Positions 60,858 through 64,000 of a stretch of DNA of 64,000 bases are shown piece by piece. Numbering within the stretch: position 1 is the first letter of the stretch; each line of letters opens with the position of its first letter. The position numbers and the translations under genes are program-made. Source of the DNA: Mucilaginibacter sp. SMC90 (GTDB taxonomy: Bacteria > Bacteroidota > Bacteroidia > Sphingobacteriales > Sphingobacteriaceae); assembly GCF_022811725.1 (NCBI RefSeq), contig NZ_CP094527.1, positions 5,022,001-5,086,000 of the forward strand. The letters are read 5' to 3'. Below the pieces are notes generated by a model, which worked only from the letters and a program-made list of their open reading frames with translations, did not search any database and was not told the DNA's origin.

Positions 60858-63800
60858 TTAACTCTCAAGCCAAAGCTGCATCAGCGAAATCAGCCTGTCC
60901 ATATCAACCGGTTTTGTGATATAGTCATTAGCGCCGGCCGCTATACATTTTTCGCGGTCGTCTTTCATTGCTTTTGCAGTTAATGCTATTACAGGCAATT
61001 TAGCCCATTTGTTTTGCTTACGAATATGCCTTGTGGCTTCATAGCCATCCATTTTAGGCATCATGATATCCATAAGCACAATATCAATATCTTTAATTTC
61101 TTCTAATTTAACAATAGCTTCTTCCCCGTCGTTGGCTATCTCTACATTAAGATCGTAGCTTTGCAGGGCACTGCTCAACGCAAAGATATTACGCATATCA
61201 TCATCAACAATGAGTACTTTTTTGCCTTTTATGGCATCCTTGCTCTTGGTTATTGTTTTAGGTTTAGCAGGAACTCCCGGCGACACTGGCTGCGGTTGCG
61301 CATTTGAGCTTTCGCTGATCTTGTTCAGGAACAGGTTAACCTCGTCAATCAACCTGTCGGATGATTTGTTGGTTTTTACAACCATGGCATTTGCGTAGTG
61401 CATCAACCTGTTAACTGATGTTTTATCAAGCTCCATGGCGGTGTTGATGATAACCGGCAACGAAGCAAAGCGATCAACTTCTTTGATCTTATCTAACAGA
61501 TCAAGGCCTGAAATATCGGGTAGGTTTAGATCCAGGATCACGCATTGGTATTCATTTTCATGAAGCAACCTGAATGCTGATTCGCCGTCAAAAGCCTGAT
61601 CGACAGTAATGCCCTGGCCCTGCATTAAATCTTTCAGCGCCTGGCTTTGGGCTTTATGATCTTCAACCAGCAGGATCTGCTTAAACCTGGTGCCGTTTTG
61701 TACCATTATATCTGCAAAAAGCTTATCCAAAGTTTCGGTATTGATCGGCTTCTTCATAAAGTTGATGGCACCTTCCCTGCGCACGCGATTTGCTGCAGCG
61801 TCTCCCGCCGACATCAGGTGAACCGGAATATGCATCGTATCTTCGTCGTTTTTCAACTCCTTCAATATCTGCCAGCCATCTTTTCCCGGCAGCATAATAT
61901 CCAGTATTACGGCATCCGGTTTGGCTTCCTTAACAATTTCAACCGCGCGGGTACCTTCATAAACCATTACTGATTTATAACCATGATCGCGGGCATAGTC
62001 CTGTAATATGTTGGCGAAGTTTTTATCATCTTCAACAATTACCACCAAAGGCTCTCTGCCGGGTTCGCGTGGCGCGGCTTTAGCCGGTGCTAAAAATTCG
62101 GCGGTTGCTTTAAAAGTTTCGGCAGTTGGCAGTATCACATCTTCTACCGTTGCCACCAGTTTAGCCTGATAAGGCACCGTAAGTACAAATTCGCTGCCTA
62201 CGCCCGGCTCGCTGCTCAGGGATATACTGCCACCTAACAGATAAGCAAGCTCACGGCTTATAGACAACCCTAAACCTGTACCGCCATATTTACGGCTTGT
62301 TGAGCCATCAGCCTGTTGAAATGCCTCAAATATAACTTTCTGTTTATCGGCTGGAATTCCGATACCTGAATCTTTTATAGCAAAGCTTATAGTTTTGTCA
62401 TTAACGCCCGGCCTAACGTTTATTGAGATCAAACCGTTTTCTGTCGTAAACTTAAACGCGTTGCTTAACAGGTTCTTGATCACCTGCTCAATGCGTACTT
62501 TATCGGTAAAGATGGTTTGCGGCAGATTGTTATTTATACTGGTAGTATAGGTGATTTTTTTATTGCTGGCTACTTCGGCAAACAGCATTTCCATATCGCC
62601 AACAATATCGCTTACTTTAATGTCCTCATTCTGCATATCCAGTTTACCCGATTCAATTTTTGAAAGGTCGAGGATATCGTTAATCAATGTTAACAAATCG
62701 TTGCCGGCATTGAAGATAACGCTGGCATATTTTATCTGATCTTCAGACAGGTTGGCCGGCTTATTATCTTTAAGGATACGTGCCAATACCAGGATACTGT
62801 TAAGCGGTGTACGTAACTCATGGCTCATATTGGCCAAAAATTCCGATTTATATTTACCTGTAGTTTCCAGTTCATCAACTTTGAGGTTGATGGCCTGGCG
62901 GGCTTCTTCAATAGCCTGATTTTTTTCTTCCAGCAAACTTGCTTTTTCTTCAAGTTCGGCATTGGTGGTGCGCAATTCTTCCTGCTGTACCCGAAGCTCT
63001 TCTTCCGAGGCCTGTAACTCTTCTGTTTTTTGAACAAGCTCCTCGTTGGTAACACGCAATTCTTCCTGCTGTGCTTCCAGCTCTTCGGCCTGTTGCTGCG
63101 TTTCCTCGTACAAGTCGTGCATAATGGTACGTGCCTGCGAGGTGTTAACCGCAATACCAATATCATTGGCTATCGCTAACAGGTATTCAGATTTATTTTT
63201 TGAAATACATTCATTAAAAGCAACCTCCATTACACCTTTAAGCTTTTTGTCAAAAAAGAAAGGTATAATAAATGATTCGGCCAGTTCTGTTTTTAATACC
63301 GACGACGAAAGTTCAAGTTTATCATTCAGTTTGCCTTTTACAACAGCTGCTTTACCGTCTTTGGCTATCTGGCCAACCCAGCCCTCGCCCAATTGTACCG
63401 ATCTTTTAACAAAATCCGGATTATGGAACGCGTATGACGCATAAAGCTCGAGCTTATCATTTGCTTCGTTGTAAAGGTAAAATGTACCGGCTGCGGCATT
63501 GGTATATGCAGATACCTCCGATAAAATATTATTTGATAACTCCTTTTCAACCTGCTGGCCCTGCATTTTTTCATTCAGCTGGCCGGTACCGGTGAGCAGC
63601 CAGTTTTTGGCTTCATTATCGGCAAGTACTTTACCAAGCTCAATATTGGCAACCCTGATCTCTTCCTCAATTTTCTTTTGCTGATCAAATGTTTTTTGAA
63701 TATAGAAGAACAATATCAGAACGATCAATAAAAATACGGCTGAACCAACTACTATTACAAAAACTGCCGTGTAAGAGGCTGTTTCTGAACTTTTTTTCCG

Positions 63801-64000
63801 GTCTTGCAGAAACTGATTTTCAGATTTAATGATACCTGCAATAATGGATCGGATCGTATCCATATTTTGCTTGCCATTTAAAAACATATTGTTCTGCACC
63901 ATAAAGTCCAAACCTTTGGCATCATGGGTGTCAATATCTTCTTTAAGAATAATTCGCTGGGAGGCAACAAGTGAAGTCAGTGAATCGATCCGCGCTTGCT
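60858..64000 (-). CDS. Membrane hybrid kinase, CHASE3-GAF-HisKA-HATPase-3 x REC (5' end missing)
   Basis: More than 1045 residues; the frame stays open to the window end (QARIDSLTSLVASQRI ...), so the start is outside and the TTG at 63911 is not real. Order: C-terminal part of a CHASE3-like sensor, one helix (about 63810-63695), a GAF domain (about 63540-63130), a long coiled coil of EEL-repeats (about 63115-62870), HisKA with SHELRTP near 62820, HATPase_c, then three receivers (about 62060-61720, 61690-61340, 61230-60870) with acceptor Asp in ILDIMLPGKDG, ILDLNLPDISG and LMDIMMPKMDG. First visible gene of the CheR-CheB-kinase operon. Confidence 0.92.
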   Translation of the reverse strand, partial: QARIDSLTSLVASQRIILKEDIDTHDAKGLDFMVQNNMFLNGKQNMDTIRSIIAGIIKSENQFLQDRKKSSETASYTAVFVIVVGSAVFLLIVLILFFYIQKTFDQQKKIEEEIRVANIELGKVLADNEAKNWLLTGTGQLNEKMQGQQVEKELSNNILSEVSAYTNAAAGTFYLYNEANDKLELYASYAFHNPDFVKRSVQLGEGWVGQIAKDGKAAVVKGKLNDKLELSSSVLKTELAESFIIPFFFDKKLKGVMEVAFNECISKNKSEYLLAIANDIGIAVNTSQARTIMHDLYEETQQQAEELEAQQEELRVTNEELVQKTEELQASEEELRVQQEELRTTNAELEEKASLLEEKNQAIEEARQAINLKVDELETTGKYKSEFLANMSHELRTPLNSILVLARILKDNKPANLSEDQIKYASVIFNAGNDLLTLINDILDLSKIESGKLDMQNEDIKVSDIVGDMEMLFAEVASNKKITYTTSINNNLPQTIFTDKVRIEQVIKNLLSNAFKFTTENGLISINVRPGVNDKTISFAIKDSGIGIPADKQKVIFEAFQQADGSTSRKYGGTGLGLSISRELAYLLGGSISLSSEPGVGSEFVLTVPYQAKLVATVEDVILPTAETFKATAEFLAPAKAAPREPGREPLVVIVEDDKNFANILQDYARDHGYKSVMVYEGTRAVEIVKEAKPDAVILDIMLPGKDGWQILKELKNDEDTMHIPVHLMSAGDAAANRVRREGAINFMKKPINTETLDKLFADIMVQNGTRFKQILLVEDHKAQSQALKDLMQGQGITVDQAFDGESAFRLLHENEYQCVILDLNLPDISGLDLLDKIKEVDRFASLPVIINTAMELDKTSVNRLMHYANAMVVKTNKSSDRLIDEVNLFLNKISESSNAQPQPVSPGVPAKPKTITKSKDAIKGKKVLIVDDDMRNIFALSSALQSYDLNVEIANDGEEAIVKLEEIKDIDIVLMDIMMPKMDGYEATRHIRKQNKWAKLPVIALTAKAMKDDREKCIAAGANDYITKPVDMDRLISLMQLWLES

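Overview
The window looks like a chromosomal segment of a Bacteroidota bacterium, most likely Sphingobacteriaceae (Mucilaginibacter/Pedobacter-like). The signs are the -7 promoter element TAnnTTTG with no clear Shine-Dalgarno sites, a type IX secretion (T9SS) C-terminal domain on a giant surface protein, many signal peptides ending in A-Q, Kdo/LPS genes of a diderm, and a CcmE of the CxxxY type. It is core and light-accessory DNA. No tRNA, rRNA, CRISPR array, prophage or insertion sequence was found. The genus is an inference.

Layout. 1-5.7 kb: a truncated secreted protein, a LolD/MacB-type ABC ATPase, gatC, a PlsC-like acyltransferase divergent from trpS, a deoxynucleoside kinase, a lipoprotein with an apparent frameshift, and kdsB. 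5.9-14.6 kb: a FIST sensor with a hybrid kinase, pyrG, yidC, a DnaQ/GIY-YIG nuclease fusion and a general-stress FMN protein. 14.7-24.6 kb: two tandem S9 peptidases, an orphan B12-binding radical SAM enzyme, a sialidase-like protein, a membrane protein and a NatAB-like ABC exporter. 24.7-28.1 kb: a Ppx/GppA phosphatase convergent with a tightly overlapping three-gene operon (Lgt paralogue, Tes-like radical SAM protein, small membrane protein). This operon is the best candidate for an undescribed lipid-modifying system. 28.2-37.3 kb: an M1 aminopeptidase, a 2124-residue T9SS surface protein and a small protein with a possible exosortase-type tail. 37.4-43 kb: a DUF4136 lipoprotein, Maf, KdsC, IscX, a ferredoxin, a DUF2520 protein, an alpha/beta hydrolase and a PhyH-family dioxygenase.

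43-57 kb: cytochrome c maturation genes in three pieces (ccmB; ccmC-ccmD; ccmE-ccmF) with gdhA and others between them. Between ccmB and ccmC lies an operon coding for a porin, a Rieske lipoprotein, an imelysin lipoprotein and a di-heme oxidoreductase. A 23-bp near-palindrome overlaps its promoter. The di-heme protein has two CXXCH sites and so needs the neighbouring Ccm proteins; the set reads as an envelope iron-handling module (inference). 57-64 kb: ogt, then a large signalling operon (CHASE3-GAF-kinase with three receivers, CheR, CheB, and a REC-PAS-kinase-REC protein), cut by the window end.

Two features recur across the window. Several genes have a -7 element only 4-7 nt before the start codon, which predicts leaderless mRNAs. 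Four copies of an inverted-repeat element beginning GTCATTGCGAG lie between genes.
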